DNA of 64,000 nt, taken from assembly GCF_014217805.1 (NCBI RefSeq), contig NZ_CP055156.1:3478585-3542584 (forward strand). Direction: 5' to 3'. Both the position numbers and the translations under genes were made by a program. Source of the stretch: Adhaeribacter swui. GTDB taxonomy: Bacteria; Bacteroidota; Bacteroidia; Cytophagales; Hymenobacteraceae. Every line of letters begins with the position of its first letter. Position 1 is the first letter of the stretch. Shown piece by piece: positions 8,926-20,262 of this stretch. The notes beneath the pieces are model-generated. The model was not told the DNA's origin. It made no database searches and was given only the letters and a program-made list of their open reading frames with translations.

Positions 8926-10119
8926 CTAACTAAAATCCGAAACTACTTGCAAACAAACCGGCTTGGGTACTTTAACTGAGAAACCCGTAGGGGTTAGCTG
9001 TCCGGTACTTTGATCGATGCGGTAGGTGTAAATATCATCGGAACGCTCGTTAGCCACTAACAGAATCCGGCCCGAAGGATCAATGGCAAAATTACGGGGC
9101 CAATTACCCTGGGTACTTACGTGCTGCACCAAAGTAAGCTGCCCGGTATCGGGGTTAATGGCGTACACCACCATGCTGTTATGGCCCCGGTTAGAGCCGT
9201 ACAAAAACTTACCATCCGGCGATACGTGCACATCGGCGCAGTAACTTTCGCCGGTAAAATCGGCCGGTAAAGTAGAAAGCGTTTGAATTTCGGTAAAAGT
9301 GCCCTGAGTTTCGTTGTAAGCCAAAGCGATCATGGTAGAGTCTAGCTCACAAATCAGGAACGCTATTTTGCCGTTCGGGTGAAAAGTTAAATGCCGTGGT
9401 CCGGCCCCAGGTTTGGTCTGGAAAGCCGGTTGAGCTGCGCGGGTAAGTTTTCCGTTATTTGGATCGAGCCGGTAACCTAATACTTGGTCCAGGCCCAGAT
9501 CTACCGCCAGAATAAAATTGTTTTTCGGATCCGGGATAATGCAATGGGCGTGCGGTCCGCTTTGCCGGTTAGAAATGCTGTTACCCTGGTGTTGCTCGTT
9601 GCCCACGGCTTTGCGTAAGCTGCCATTTTCCTGAACCGGGTAACTCACCACATTGCCACCCCCGTAATTAGCCGCTAACGCTACTTTTTCGGTTTTATCC
9701 AACGACACATAGCAAGGGGAAGATCCTTCAGTAGCTTGTTGGTTCAGCAACGTAAGCTGACCAGTTTTTTTATCGACGGCAAAGGAGCTGATGGCCCCAC
9801 TTTTCGCATTATTAAAATTGCCAATTTCGTTTACGGCGTATAGTAAGGTTTTTTTACTGTTTAAAGTTAAGAAAGAAGGGTTTTCGCCGCCTTTAAAAGC
9901 TAATTGCCGGGTAAGCTCCCCGGTAGCCGGGTTTAACTGGAAACCAAAAATGCTGTCCTGGTCGGGTTTGGCGTAGGTGCCCACGTACACAAAATACGAA
10001 GCAGCCGATTTTTGGCCAGCTTTGCCGCCGGCGCAAGCCTGCAACAACCACGGAAGCCCAGCCAGTCCCAGGCCGGTAGTTTTCATAAATTGACGACGCG
10101 AAGTAGATAATAAACTCAT
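8926..10119 (-). CDS. Lactonase-fold (7-bladed propeller) Tat lipoprotein
   Basis: Member of the 6-phosphogluconolactonase-like (Pgl/lactonase, cytochrome-D1-like propeller) family, 397 residues. The start carries a twin-arginine motif (SRRQFMK), a hydrophobic stretch and LLQACAG, so a Tat-exported lipoprotein is likely. Repeated blades are visible (SYFVYVGTYAKPDQDSIFGF; PCYVSLDKTEKVALAANYG; GPHAHCIIPDPKNNFILAVDLG; DVHVSPDGKFLYGSNRGHNS; PRNFAIDPSGRILLVANE). Being extracytoplasmic, it probably does not serve the pentose phosphate pathway; the real substrate is unknown. Confidence 0.88.
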   Translation of the reverse strand: MSLLSTSRRQFMKTTGLGLAGLPWLLQACAGGKAGQKSAASYFVYVGTYAKPDQDSIFGFQLNPATGELTRQLAFKGGENPSFLTLNSKKTLLYAVNEIGNFNNAKSGAISSFAVDKKTGQLTLLNQQATEGSSPCYVSLDKTEKVALAANYGGGNVVSYPVQENGSLRKAVGNEQHQGNSISNRQSGPHAHCIIPDPKNNFILAVDLGLDQVLGYRLDPNNGKLTRAAQPAFQTKPGAGPRHLTFHPNGKIAFLICELDSTMIALAYNETQGTFTEIQTLSTLPADFTGESYCADVHVSPDGKFLYGSNRGHNSMVVYAINPDTGQLTLVQHVSTQGNWPRNFAIDPSGRILLVANERSDDIYTYRIDQSTGQLTPTGFSVKVPKPVCLQVVSDFS

Positions 10120-10962
10120 GGGTAGATGCCTGATTTAGTCCGTGTAATTACTTAAAATTACGTTTATCACCAAATTTTAAAAAAGCAAATCCATGGCATG
10201 CTAGTAAAACACCTCCTGCCGGAACAAACCAAAAAGTTCGAGTTAAAGCTAATTGATTGATAATTAGTATTAACAGCTTTCGAGGTGATTTAAAAAGTAC
10301 CCGCATGCTGGTGGGCTGGTTTGCCTCGTTCACCCCTCCCCCCTGCGGGTACCTCCCCTAAAAACAGGGGAGGAGATGCTACTACTACTACTACTTTCTT
10401 CTTTTATAGCTTAGCTGTAGAATGTGGCTGTGCACACCGGAACCATAGAGGGGCTCTTGAGTCAAACTGGTGTTTTTGCTTGTAACTACCGCTTTTCTTC
10501 CAATATATTAGATAATTAAGGAGAAGAAAAATGGCTTTAATTAGCTGCTACTAATTACAGAAATTAACAAAATAAAAATTCCTGGTTCCGCTTCTCCTCA
10601 GAGCAGAACCTAAAGAATTCCGCTTCATACAATCTAACAATAATTGTAAAAAGTAAAAGCCTTAGCTAAGTGCCACTGACACCAGTTTGGCTGTTGAGCA
10701 CCTGCTAGGGTTCCGGTTTTGCGGAGCAAAATTCCGCAGACAGAGTCGAGGAAAGGAAGGCTAGCGAGTGCGAGAGAGCCAAACGAGGCCCGCCGGCCAT
10801 GAGGCAAAACTTGTAGGCAGCCAGTTAGATAGCACCGCAGCCTGGAGGATGGAACAGACTCCAAAGACTTACTATCACGCAAAATCTAGCAAAATCTTTA
10901 ATACAATTTGGTATAAGTAGTTTATACCGGATGAAAGTTGCCGGTGTTAGTACTTGAGCTCA
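10120..10962. other. Gene-free 840-bp spacer with repeats
   Basis: Contains no supportable gene. It holds a C-rich/G-rich imperfect inverted pair (CACCCCTCCC...CAGGGGAGGAG, about 10331-10375), a short CTA microsatellite (about 10379-10395, five to six units), and copy 1 of the dispersed repeat (10678-10866). A degenerate fragment of the same repeat end (CTTGAGTCAAACTGGTGTT, about 10453-10471) is also present. Confidence 0.5.
10678..10866 (+). repeat. Dispersed repeat, copy 1
   Basis: About 190 bp, from GACACCAGTTTGGCTG to CTCCAAAGA. It shares ordered blocks with copies 2 and 3: CACCAGTTTGGCT, ATTCCGCAGAC.GAGTCGAGG, AAAGGAAG, AGCCAAACGA, CCGGCCA.GAGGCAAA, AGATAGCACC and CTCCAAAG. GTTTGGCT at the start and AGCCAAAC in the middle are inverted, so the first half can fold on itself. 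Antisense open frames over it are by-products of the repeat. Confidence 0.8.
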
Positions 10963-11940
10963 TCAGAATTCATTTACTGCCAAGACCAGCTTACCAATGT
11001 GCGTGCTGCTTTCCAGAAGAGTGTGGGCCTGGCTTGCCTGTGCCAGCGGAAAAACCTGGTGAATAATAGGTTTAAATTTGCCTTGCTCCAACAAAGGCCA
11101 CACATTCTTTAAAATCGCGGCGGTTAGGTTAGCTTTAAAATTGGCATCGCGGGGGCGCAAGGTACTGCCCGTAATAGTTAACCGCCGGCGCATAACATCG
11201 GCAATATTAAACTCGCCCGCCGCTCCTTGCATGGCATTAATAAAAACTAAACGCCCATCCGGATTTAAAATTTTTAAATTTTTAGGCGTGTACGAACCGC
11301 CAATCATGTCTAATATTACATCTATACCTATTGGCGCTAAAACTTCGGCAAAATCTTCGGTTTTGTAATTAATGGCTTTTTCGGCTCCCAGCTTTTCGCA
11401 GGCTGCGCATTTATCGGGGCTCCCGGCGGTGGTAAATACCCGCGCCCCTAGGGCTTTGGCTAATTGAATAGCCGTAATGCCAATGCCGCTGCTTCCGCCG
11501 TGTACCAAAAAAGTGTCGTGTGCTTGCAGTTGCCCTCTTTCAAAAACATTGTGCCACACCGTAAACACCGTTTCGGGTAAAGAAGCTGCTTCTACGAACG
11601 AAAAATTTTCGGGTACGGGTAAACAATGTCTGGCGTCCACTACAGCATATTCGGCGTAACCGCCGCCGCTAAGCAACGCGCATACCGCCTGCCCGGGTTG
11701 CCATTGCGTTACCGCCGACCCGCAAGCTGCAATAATGCCGGCTACTTCCAAGCCGGGAATATCGACGGGGGCGCCCAGAGGGGGCGGGTAATTGCCTTTA
11801 CGTTGAAAAACATCTGGCCGGTTCACGCCGGCGGCTTTTACCTGGATCAGGACTTCGTTGGCTTCCGGAACCGGGGTTGGCCGTTCTTGTATTTGCAAAA
11901 CTTCGGGCAATCCGGGTTGGATAATTACAATGGCTTTCAT
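10963..11940 (-). CDS. Zinc-independent quinone oxidoreductase (MDR, PIG3-type)
   Basis: Medium-chain dehydrogenase/reductase of 325 residues, of the NAD(P)H:quinone oxidoreductase / PIG3 class. Shown by the N-terminal GroES-like domain (VKAAGVNRPDVFQRKGNYPPP, PGLEVAGIIAACG) and the cofactor segment VHGGSSGIGITAIQLAKALGARV. The catalytic-zinc Cys/His of alcohol dehydrogenases are absent, as usual for this group. It probably reduces quinones or enones with NADPH. It is monocistronic with a long AT-rich upstream region. Part of the recurrent A/T palindrome is embedded in the coding sequence (11263-11284, read as NLKILNP). Confidence 0.9.
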   Translation of the reverse strand: MKAIVIIQPGLPEVLQIQERPTPVPEANEVLIQVKAAGVNRPDVFQRKGNYPPPLGAPVDIPGLEVAGIIAACGSAVTQWQPGQAVCALLSGGGYAEYAVVDARHCLPVPENFSFVEAASLPETVFTVWHNVFERGQLQAHDTFLVHGGSSGIGITAIQLAKALGARVFTTAGSPDKCAACEKLGAEKAINYKTEDFAEVLAPIGIDVILDMIGGSYTPKNLKILNPDGRLVFINAMQGAAGEFNIADVMRRRLTITGSTLRPRDANFKANLTAAILKNVWPLLEQGKFKPIIHQVFPLAQASQAHTLLESSTHIGKLVLAVNEF

Positions 11941-12616
11941 TAAGATGATTTTTTAATAATTAATCCTTATACTTAAATCGCTACCTCCTGGCTAATCTTA
12001 TTTTAAAATGTGAGCTTATTTGTTCCAGCAGATTAACCTAAAACTTTTGATCGCTTTGAGAAAACTTTAATAAAAGAAATTTAAAAAATTGCTTTTATTA
12101 AAATAGTTGTATTATTGCGTAAGTATTAAAGATTAAATTTTTACGGGTTGTTGGCGTGCCTTGTTTATAATATTTAATAAATAATGTACCTGTGAGTTAT
12201 TTTAATATCTTACTTTTTTGATATGTATCGTGATCTTGAAAATTACAGGTGATAATTGCATAGCTTTAAAAAAAATCAAAATTATAAAGTAAAGTCGGGT
12301 AAAAGGAACCAATATTTCTTCAAAAGTATTATAAATGGGTTTGTTGGTCTTCAAATAAGCGAGCTTCAACAAAATAATAGAGTTGCAGCGGAACAGAGCT
12401 TTTAAGTTGATAAGCTCGGATTATAAAAATTTAATTTTCTGAATTATTATTTAATAGTGGTTATTATTTAATAATTGTGTATTATAAACTTGTAATTTTT
12501 TTATACATAAACACTTATTGCGGTTAATAAGTTATTAGAATAATCTAATCATTGTTATTTTTAAAATCTGTTTTATACCCTTCGGCCCTAGAATTTAGAA
12601 GGATATTGCTCTTAGT
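11941..12616. other. AT-rich intergenic region, nothing recognised
   Basis: About 680 bp between divergent genes, strongly AT-rich, with many short A/T palindromes and TTATTTAATA-type runs. I found no open frame, RNA fold or promoter pair that I would defend. It presumably carries the promoter of the hybrid kinase gene. Confidence 0.4.
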
Positions 12617-14845
12617 ATGACCCACTCCTTTACTTTAACAAACAATCCTAGCCGCGATTTTAAAAAAACACTAACCCGCAGCCGGCAAATTGTTATTTCG
12701 CTTTTAATTATCCTGATTGTAAATTGTGGGATTAAAATAGCTTTTAATCTACCTGTTTCGGCCTTTCTGGTTGGTATCATGGTGGTTATTTTCCTGGGTT
12801 TGCTGGTGTTGAGTAATAAGGGGCATATAACCCTGGTGCGGGCGGGCAGTAACCTTACAATCAGTATTTTTCTGGTGTTTATTGTCTACGCCGAGGGGTT
12901 GCGGGCTTCAGCGCATTGGTATATTTTAACGTTGCTGTTTACGATGCCCCTGCTGGGAGAAAACAATAACTTTTACAACCGGGAGAACTTTATGTACTTC
13001 CTTTTATTTGTGATCTGTTTTTGTGTGTGCATTTACTTTATAGAAGATGAAAGTAGTGTGCAACAAATTAGTGATGCTACTTACCAGGTAATTTCGCGGG
13101 TAAATAATACGCTGGTAATTCTGATGTGTATTGCTTCGTGTTTACTGTTGCTTTACAACGAAAATAAATATTATGCGGCCTTGTTAAACGAAAAAAACAA
13201 AGCCGAACAAGCTTTGCAGCAAGCCGAGCAGGCCCGCCTGGAAGCTGAAAAAGCCAACCAGGCCAAAAGTATATTTCTGGCCACCATGAGCCACGAAATC
13301 CGCACGCCTTTAAACGGAGTACTTGGCATGACTTCCTTACTGGCCGAAACCAAACTGGATGCTGAACAGCGGAACTTTACCGAAATTATTTGTAATTCAG
13401 GTAATGCGTTGCTTTCGGTAATCAACGATATTCTCGATTTTTCAAAAATTGAATCGGGGAATATGGTGCTCGAAGACGAACCTTTTGATTTGCGCGACTG
13501 CATAGAAGATGTATTGGATGTGTTTGCCAGCAAGGCGGCGCAGCAAAACCTCGAATTAATGTACGAGTTTGATCCCCAGATTCCTTTGCGAATAAGTGGC
13601 GACAGTACCCGTTTAAAACAAATATTAATTAACCTGATCGGGAACGCCTTTAAATTTACTACGCAAGGCGAAATAGTGGTTGGGTTACAATATTTAGGTA
13701 AGCGGGAAAACGGACAGACAGAACTGGCTTTTGAAGTACGCGATACCGGTATTGGTTTTTCGCCAGAGCAGGCCGCTAAATTATTTAAAGCATTTACGCA
13801 ACTCGACTCGTCTACTACGCGCAAATACGGGGGCACCGGTTTGGGCTTGGCCATTTGTACCCGTTTGATCGAACTTATGGGAGGCACTATGTCGGCAATG
13901 AGCCAGCCGGGGCAAGGGGCAACTTTCTGTTTTACTATTTTAACTCAAGAGAGCAACCCGGTTTTACCAGCGCCTTGTACTGCTAATGTGGCGGAGCTAA
14001 GCGGCCGGCGCATTCTGGTAGTAAATGCTAATGCAACCAACCGCAGTATTCTGCAAAAACAGTTAGATTGCTGGCAATTTACATCCGTGCTCACTCAATC
14101 GGGCGAGGAAGCGCTGGCGCAAATCCGGACGCAAGCGTTTGATTTGGTAATTACGGATATGCACCTGTCCGGTATAAATGGATTAGAGCTGGCAAAATTA
14201 ATAAAACAGGAGCAGCCTGCTTTACCATTCATGTTGTTAAGTTCTGTCGGTAACGATGGCGAGGCAAAATCCAGCGGTTTTTTCCGGAGCGTATTAACCA
14301 AACCCGTGCGGCAGCGGCAATTACAGCAAGAAATTATCCGTTGCCTGCAACAAGAGCAACCAGAAGAAAAGCCAGCGATAACCGAAAACAAACTATCCCT
14401 CCGCTTTGCCAACCAGTATCCGCTACGTATTCTGGTGGCCGAAGATAACCCCATTAACCAAATGTTTGCCCAAATGGCTTTAGAACGTTTAGGTTACCAA
14501 ACCGATTTGGCTGAGAACGGCCGCTTCGTGTTAGAAGCTTTGCAAAGAACTACGTACGACGTTATTTTGATGGATGTGCAAATGCCCGAAATGGATGGCC
14601 TGGAAGCTACCCGGATGATCAGGTCAAACAAGGAGCGTGATTTTGAACAGCCTTATATTATTGCCACTACGGCTAATGCCATTAAAGAAGACGAGCAAGC
14701 TTGTTTACAAGCGGGCATGAACGGATATATCAGCAAACCAATAGATTTAGACGAACTTATGCTGGCTTTGCGGCAAGCAGCCGGTGTAGTAGAAGAAAAA
14801 GCAGTACGCGAAATGAATAAAGAAGAGCAACGTTCTATAGCGTAA
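12617..14845 (+). CDS. Membrane hybrid histidine kinase with two receiver domains
   Basis: A 742-residue hybrid sensor kinase. N-terminal membrane domain with about six helices (residues 25-180) and no obvious external sensor; coiled coil (185-215); HisKA with H226 in [10 protein letters not shown]; HATPase with N-box [16 protein letters not shown] and GTGLGLAI. Two receivers follow. The first (about 455-570) has lost the acidic pocket (LVVNANATN in place of DD) but keeps a candidate Asp (VITDMHL) and the LTKP Lys. The second is complete: AEDNPINQ, D653 in [16 protein letters not shown]. There is no output domain, so it must pass phosphate on or act through the receivers. Paralogue of the next gene. 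Confidence 0.92.
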   Translation: MTHSFTLTNNPSRDFKKTLTRSRQIVISLLIILIVNCGIKIAFNLPVSAFLVGIMVVIFLGLLVLSNKGHITLVRAGSNLTISIFLVFIVYAEGLRASAHWYILTLLFTMPLLGENNNFYNRENFMYFLLFVICFCVCIYFIEDESSVQQISDATYQVISRVNNTLVILMCIASCLLLLYNENKYYAALLNEKNKAEQALQQAEQARLEAEKANQAKSIFLATMSHEIRTPLNGVLGMTSLLAETKLDAEQRNFTEIICNSGNALLSVINDILDFSKIESGNMVLEDEPFDLRDCIEDVLDVFASKAAQQNLELMYEFDPQIPLRISGDSTRLKQILINLIGNAFKFTTQGEIVVGLQYLGKRENGQTELAFEVRDTGIGFSPEQAAKLFKAFTQLDSSTTRKYGGTGLGLAICTRLIELMGGTMSAMSQPGQGATFCFTILTQESNPVLPAPCTANVAELSGRRILVVNANATNRSILQKQLDCWQFTSVLTQSGEEALAQIRTQAFDLVITDMHLSGINGLELAKLIKQEQPALPFMLLSSVGNDGEAKSSGFFRSVLTKPVRQRQLQQEIIRCLQQEQPEEKPAITENKLSLRFANQYPLRILVAEDNPINQMFAQMALERLGYQTDLAENGRFVLEALQRTTYDVILMDVQMPEMDGLEATRMIRSNKERDFEQPYIIATTANAIKEDEQACLQAGMNGYISKPIDLDELMLALRQAAGVVEEKAVREMNKEEQRSIA

Positions 14846-15524
14846 TACAAAAGAGTAAAATAATTTCTATTTAAATTTCTTAAGGCTACTTAAATCTGTA
14901 AAGTACAAAATAAGAGCGGCGCTGTTGGTGGTAAAGCGTATATTAAAGTTTGTATTTATTTAATGCTTTTGCACTGGTTGGTAGGCCGCAATATTGATTT
15001 TTAAAAATTAAAATTCTAGCTGTTTGGGTGGTTAGATTAAAAGCTTAAAACTAAAAATAGCCGCAATAATATAACCGGGTAGTAAATGCTTATTCTATGC
15101 TGCTCCACTTTCTATTTCCTGGTTCTGTTTCCGGTTGAGCTTCCGGAATAAGAAATTTTTAAAAAATCAGAATTTAAGTAGTAAATTTTTGCTGGCTAAT
15201 GCATTAAAATTCACGGACTTTCCTTATTTTAGAGTTCTTAAGTAACTTGTACTTTGCTGGTATAGTGTAAGATGGATTGGTTTAATTTTATAATAAAATA
15301 ATTATATTTATTTTAGTTGCATTTAGGTTGATTAAAAGCAGACCCAGAATAAGTTTTTTAAATTTTTTAGTTTTAAGTAAAGGGGCACAATGCATGTACA
15401 GGGTAGTTCTATTTCCGGAAAGCTTGTTTTTAGTTTGGGTTGCCCCGGTAACTTTTTTTTCTTATCCAGCACAACTTGTAAGTACGTACTTTGCTTATGT
15501 AGGTAGCGGCCGACCTGGTTTACG
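14846..15524. other. Intergenic region between the two hybrid kinase genes
   Basis: About 680 bp, AT-rich, no supportable gene. A 66-codon frame at 15328-15528 runs into the next gene and lacks family resemblance. The length argues that the second kinase has its own promoter, but I could not identify a convincing TAnnTTTG pair. Confidence 0.4.
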
Positions 15525-18500
15525 ATGAAACAATTCCTTTTGTGTACCCTCTTTTGTTTGAGTCTATTATCGGCCTTTGCGCAAGCGCCGGGGCTGCGGT
15601 TCACGCATTTAACTAATGCCCAGGGCTTATCTCAAGGTACGGTTACCTGCATCCTGAAAGATAAAGAAGGATTTATGTGGTTCGGCACCATGGATGGGTT
15701 AAATAAATACGATGGTTATAAATTTACCGTGTATCGCCATCATCCTAAAAAAGCCGGCAGCTTGCCCGCCAACGATGTAATGGCCCTCTATCAAGACAAA
15801 GCCGGTGATTTGTGGGTAGGCAATAATGGCGGAACTATTAGCCGTTATGACCGCGATAAGGATGCTTTTATTACGTATCCGGCTAGTCCGGCCAACGGAA
15901 AAACAATTGCCGAAAAAGCGGTGACCGCCATTTTTGAAGATAGCAAAGAAAACTTTTGGGTGGGCACTACCATGGGTCTCAGCATATTTAACCGCAAAAC
16001 CAAAAAAGCAACCCTTTTTAATGCCGATGATCAGCAAGCAAATGCTTTAAGAAACTTAAGCATTACGGCCATTACCGAAGATACCAAAGACAACCTGTGG
16101 ATTGCTACATCCGGCGGGCTCATCCGGTTTAACCTGCAAACACAGGAAATAAAACGTTTTCTGCACCACAGCGCCAACGCAAATAGTTTAACTTATAACA
16201 ATGTTACGGCTTTATTGCCCGATAGGGAGGGCAACCTGTGGGTAGGAACCTACGGTGGCCTGGACTATTATAACGCTGCTACGCAAAGTTTTACGCACTT
16301 CCGGCAAGATAATCAAAACGCAAATAGTTTGAGCAGCAACACCGTGTATGCGCTGGCAAAAGCTGGCCCGGGTAAAATATGGGTGGGTACCGAACAAGCT
16401 TTAGATTTGTATGATACCCATACCGGGCAATTTCAGCATTATACCAAAAAGCCTTTTGATGAAAGCAGCCTGAGCCACAACTCGGTCATTTCCTTGCTCC
16501 AGGATAAACAAGGCGTATTGTGGGTAGGAACCAACTCTACCGGCATTAATAAATATGACCCTAACTTAGCGTCTTTTGCCTTATACCAAAGCAATCCCAC
16601 CGATCTCGAAAGCTTAAGTTTTGATATTGTATCGTCCTTTGCCGAAAAAGACAGCACGCACGTATGGGTGGGCACCGACGGTGGCGGCCTGAACTTGTTT
16701 AACCGCGAAACGCAAACTTTTACCCGGTTTTTGCCAGAGGCAAAAAACAAAAATTCCTTAACCAGGGCTTCTGTTCTGGCGCTGGCACAAGGTAAAAAGT
16801 CCAGGTATTTATGGATTGGCATGTTCGACGGCGGCCTGGATCGCTACGATGCTAAAACCAAAACTTTTACGCATTACCAACAAGGAAACTCTGCTTTTCA
16901 CTTAAGCAGTAATGCTGTTTTCCGGCTACTCGAAGACCGGAACGGCAACACCTGGATCGGAACCGGCGGGGGAGGGGTAAACCGGCTCGATGCTAAATCC
17001 CAGAAAATAAGCAAATACCTGCACAATCCCAATGACCCCTATAGCCTCAGTGATGATTATATCCGGGCTTTGTACGAAGATAAAGCCGGTAATATTTGGG
17101 TGGGTACTTATTCCGGTAGTTTAAATAAATTCAATCCGGATACCGAAACCTTTACCCGTTTCAACAAAGAAAACAGTAACCTGAGCCACAACGTGGTTAT
17201 ATCCATCACCGAAGACCGGCAGGGCAACTTGTGGGTAGGCACCATGGGGGGCGGGTTAAATTTGTTAAACCGCCAAAGCAATAAATTTATCTCTTTCACC
17301 GAGGAGCATGGGTTGCCAAACAACGTTATTAACAGCATTCAGGAAGATGCGGCCGGTTACTTGTGGCTGAGCACGAATAATGGCATTAGCCGGTTTGATC
17401 CTAAAAATAAAAAATTTAAAAATTTCGATCCGCACAACGGCCTTCAAAGTTATGAGTTTACCGATGGTTCCGGATTAGTTACCAGCAACGGGGATATTTA
17501 CTTTGGGGGCAGTAACGGCTTTAACATTATTGATCCGGACCACATAGCCGAAAACAAAAATGTGCCCCTGGTGGTATTTACCGACTTTTACTTGTTTAAT
17601 AAATCGGCCCGGATAGGTGGCGGTTCGCCTTTGCAAAAACACATAAGCCAGACCAAAAGCATTACCTTACCCTACGACCAGGCGGTTTTTGCACTGGAGT
17701 ACGCCGCTCTGGATTATACCAGCCCGGTGCAAAACCAATATGCTTACCTGCTCGAAGGCTTTGATAAGCAATGGAATTACGTGGGCACGGAACGCAAAGC
17801 GACCTATACCAACCTCAACCCCGGGGAATATACTTTTAGGGTAAAAGCGGCCAATAACGATGGGGTATGGAATGAACAAGGCACTATCCTGAAAATTATA
17901 ATTACCCCGCCTTATTACATGACCTGGTGGTTCCGGTTTTTGGTAGCGGGTATTTTTATTGGCGGTATTACGGCGTATTACCGTTGGCGCACGCAAAGTA
18001 TCCGGGAGCAACAGGCCTTGCTGGCGTTGCAGGTACAAGAGCGTACCGCTGAAGTAAGTCGCCAAAAAGAAGAACTCCAGGCCCAGGCGGCCGATTTATT
18101 GCTGCTGAACAAACAACTGCAAAAGCAGCAGGAGCACGAAAAGCAGGCCAAAGAAGAAGCCGAGCAAGCCCGCCTGGAAGCAGAAAAAGCCAACCAGGCC
18201 AAAAGTATATTTCTGGCCACCATGAGCCACGAAATCCGCACGCCTTTGAATGGGGTAATTGGCATGACGGCTTTATTAGCTGAAACCGAGTTGAATGCCG
18301 AACAACGAAATTTTACCGAAATTATCAGCCGTTCCGGGCAAAGCTTATTAACGGTAATCAACGATGTGCTTGATTTTTCAAAAATTGAATCCGGTAAAAT
18401 GGAGCTCAATTACCAGCCTTTTACTTTGCGGGATTGTTTAGAAGATGTATTGGAGCTTTTTGCCGGTCGTGCGGCCCAGCAGCAATTAGAATTGATGTAC

Positions 18501-19748
18501 GACCTGGACGAAAACCTGCCCCGTCAGGTAATCGGCGACAGCGACCGCTTGCAGCAAATTTTAATAAACCTGGTGAGTAATGCCCTGAAATTTACTTCGC
18601 AGGGCGAGGTGGTGGTAAAAGCAGAATTAAAACAAACAGATGAAAATAATCAAATAGCGCTTTGTTTTACGGTACGCGATACGGGCATTGGTTTTTCGCC
18701 GGAAAAAGGAGCCCATCTTTTTCAGGCTTTTTCGCAACTCGATTCTTCTACTACCCGCAAATACGGCGGTACCGGCTTAGGATTGGCCATTTGCAAACGA
18801 TTGGTTAATTTAATGGGAGGCGATATTGCTGCTACCAGCGAGCCCGGCCAGGGTGCTGCCTTTCGCTTTACTATTCTGGCCGAACCACTCGTGGAGCAAA
18901 GCCCGGATAAAGCCCATAAATTGCCGGATAACTTAATTAATAAAAAGGTTTTAATTGTAGCGGCTAATACCTCGCAGCGGGAACTGTTGCAAAAACAACT
19001 TAAGCATTGGCAATATCAAGCGGTAGCGGTACCCTCGGCCCGCGAAGCGTTAACTGCCGTAAAAGAGCAGGTTTTTGATTTAATTCTTACGGACCGGGTT
19101 TTGCCCGGTATGGATGGCATCTCGCTGGCCGAAGTTTTACGGGAACAATTACCGCGGGTACCCCTTGTTTTACTGTGCGGTTTGGGTAGCGACCTGGATG
19201 TTAAATCCAGGACTTATTTTAGCGCCGTCATCAATAAACCAATCAAATACAGCTTACTGCAAAAAACGTTAATTGATAGCTTGTTGCACCGGTCTCCGGA
19301 GCAGCACGCAGCCCCAGTTGAACAAAAATTATCCCGTACTTTTGCCGACCAATACCCCTTGCGTATTCTGGTTGCCGAAGATTATCCGATAAACCAGTTA
19401 TTTGCGCAAATGGCTTTGGAACGTTTAGGTTACCCGGTAGTAATGGCCGAAAACGGAGTTCAGGCGGTAGCGGCTTGCGCCAACTCCCCTTACGATGTAA
19501 TTTTAATGGACGTGCAAATGCCCGAAATGGATGGATTGGAAGCGACCCGGGTGCTCCGGTCGCAGGAGAACAGCCAGCAGCCTTACATTATTGCCACCAC
19601 GGCCAGTGCCCTTTCCGAAGACGAACAAGCCTGTATGCAGGCCGGCATGAATGCGTACATCAGCAAACCCATTAACCTGGACGAACTGATGCTGGCTTTG
19701 CAAAAAGCTTTTGCGTTTATTCAGGAAATGGCCGAACTGGAGAAGTAA
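15525..19748 (+). CDS. Propeller-sensor hybrid histidine kinase, two receivers
   Basis: A 1407-residue one-gene sensor system. Signal peptide ([20 protein letters not shown]); a periplasmic two-component-regulator propeller with many repeats of the type G(T/N)xxGLxxYD and LWVGT (about 25-650); a Y_Y_Y domain (about 690-765); one membrane helix (about 775-800); coiled coil; HisKA with H902; HATPase with [24 protein letters not shown]. The first receiver is degenerate (IVAANTSQR instead of DD, candidate Asp in [13 protein letters not shown]). The second is intact with D1329 in [12 protein letters not shown]. Unlike classical HTCS regulators of Bacteroidota it has no AraC DNA-binding domain. The cytoplasmic half is strikingly close to the preceding gene. 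Confidence 0.94.
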   Translation: MKQFLLCTLFCLSLLSAFAQAPGLRFTHLTNAQGLSQGTVTCILKDKEGFMWFGTMDGLNKYDGYKFTVYRHHPKKAGSLPANDVMALYQDKAGDLWVGNNGGTISRYDRDKDAFITYPASPANGKTIAEKAVTAIFEDSKENFWVGTTMGLSIFNRKTKKATLFNADDQQANALRNLSITAITEDTKDNLWIATSGGLIRFNLQTQEIKRFLHHSANANSLTYNNVTALLPDREGNLWVGTYGGLDYYNAATQSFTHFRQDNQNANSLSSNTVYALAKAGPGKIWVGTEQALDLYDTHTGQFQHYTKKPFDESSLSHNSVISLLQDKQGVLWVGTNSTGINKYDPNLASFALYQSNPTDLESLSFDIVSSFAEKDSTHVWVGTDGGGLNLFNRETQTFTRFLPEAKNKNSLTRASVLALAQGKKSRYLWIGMFDGGLDRYDAKTKTFTHYQQGNSAFHLSSNAVFRLLEDRNGNTWIGTGGGGVNRLDAKSQKISKYLHNPNDPYSLSDDYIRALYEDKAGNIWVGTYSGSLNKFNPDTETFTRFNKENSNLSHNVVISITEDRQGNLWVGTMGGGLNLLNRQSNKFISFTEEHGLPNNVINSIQEDAAGYLWLSTNNGISRFDPKNKKFKNFDPHNGLQSYEFTDGSGLVTSNGDIYFGGSNGFNIIDPDHIAENKNVPLVVFTDFYLFNKSARIGGGSPLQKHISQTKSITLPYDQAVFALEYAALDYTSPVQNQYAYLLEGFDKQWNYVGTERKATYTNLNPGEYTFRVKAANNDGVWNEQGTILKIIITPPYYMTWWFRFLVAGIFIGGITAYYRWRTQSIREQQALLALQVQERTAEVSRQKEELQAQAADLLLLNKQLQKQQEHEKQAKEEAEQARLEAEKANQAKSIFLATMSHEIRTPLNGVIGMTALLAETELNAEQRNFTEIISRSGQSLLTVINDVLDFSKIESGKMELNYQPFTLRDCLEDVLELFAGRAAQQQLELMYDLDENLPRQVIGDSDRLQQILINLVSNALKFTSQGEVVVKAELKQTDENNQIALCFTVRDTGIGFSPEKGAHLFQAFSQLDSSTTRKYGGTGLGLAICKRLVNLMGGDIAATSEPGQGAAFRFTILAEPLVEQSPDKAHKLPDNLINKKVLIVAANTSQRELLQKQLKHWQYQAVAVPSAREALTAVKEQVFDLILTDRVLPGMDGISLAEVLREQLPRVPLVLLCGLGSDLDVKSRTYFSAVINKPIKYSLLQKTLIDSLLHRSPEQHAAPVEQKLSRTFADQYPLRILVAEDYPINQLFAQMALERLGYPVVMAENGVQAVAACANSPYDVILMDVQMPEMDGLEATRVLRSQENSQQPYIIATTASALSEDEQACMQAGMNAYISKPINLDELMLALQKAFAFIQEMAELEK

Positions 19749-20262
19749 GCTTAGTCTTCAGGCATTTGCAAGTATTCCAGTTTTGAGGTTTAAACCTCCG
19801 CCTAAAGGCAAGCTAAAACCTGAGGAGGAGTTGTGGCGGTTAATTTTTATTGCCGTTCTTTAAATGAGTATACGGCGGAATATGGCGCTACACCGAACTT
19901 ATATTTCTTATAATTAAAAAGGTTCTCTTGTACTGATACCCAATAGCAAGCAGTTTTGCTATTACAAACTTTGCTGTTGTTCTTTGGAGCCGGTTCCCGT
20001 CTCCAGGCTGCGGTGCTATCTAACTTGCTAACTACAAGTTTTGCCTCGTGGCCGGTGGGCTTCGTTTGGCTGTTGAGGGCTGTCTAAGCTTCCTTTCCTC
20101 GACTTCGTCTGCGGAATTTTGCTGCGCAAACCAGAACCAAAGATTCGCAGAATCCAGAAGGCCCTCAACAGCCAAACTGGTGTCATATGCGAATAGCTAT
20201 TGTTTTTACTTTTCTGATATTATTAGATGAAAAGTCAGAAAATCAGAATCTTTAAAATTTGA
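19749..20262. other. Gene-free spacer carrying repeat copy 2
   Basis: Between convergent genes. Besides the repeat at 19980-20184 it contains an inverted stretch GAGGTTTAAACCTC followed by CCTGAGGAGG (about 19780-19830), which may help end transcription of the kinase gene. No gene is supported. Confidence 0.45.
19980..20184 (-). repeat. Dispersed repeat, copy 2 (inverted orientation)
   Basis: About 205 bp, reverse complement of copy 1. Here the internal inverted pair is longest: TTTGGCTGTTGAGGGC at about 20065 and GCCCTCAACAGCCAAA at about 20161 are exactly complementary (16 bp), so this copy can form a strong stem around the central CGACTTCGTCTGCGGAAT block. Copy 3 keeps the position but changes bases on both arms, hinting that pairing matters. 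Confidence 0.82.

Noticed and set aside
10379-10395. CTA microsatellite as CRISPR or coding repeat
   Set aside because: Trinucleotide run only five to six units long with no spacers and no reading frame across it.
10634-10882. 82-residue antisense frame over repeat copy 1
   Set aside because: It is a reading of the repeat; the same peptide recurs in copy 3 with frame-breaking indels, so it is not a gene.
15328-15528. 66-codon frame before the propeller kinase
   Set aside because: No family, no ribosome site, ends within the kinase signal peptide, low-complexity AT-rich code.
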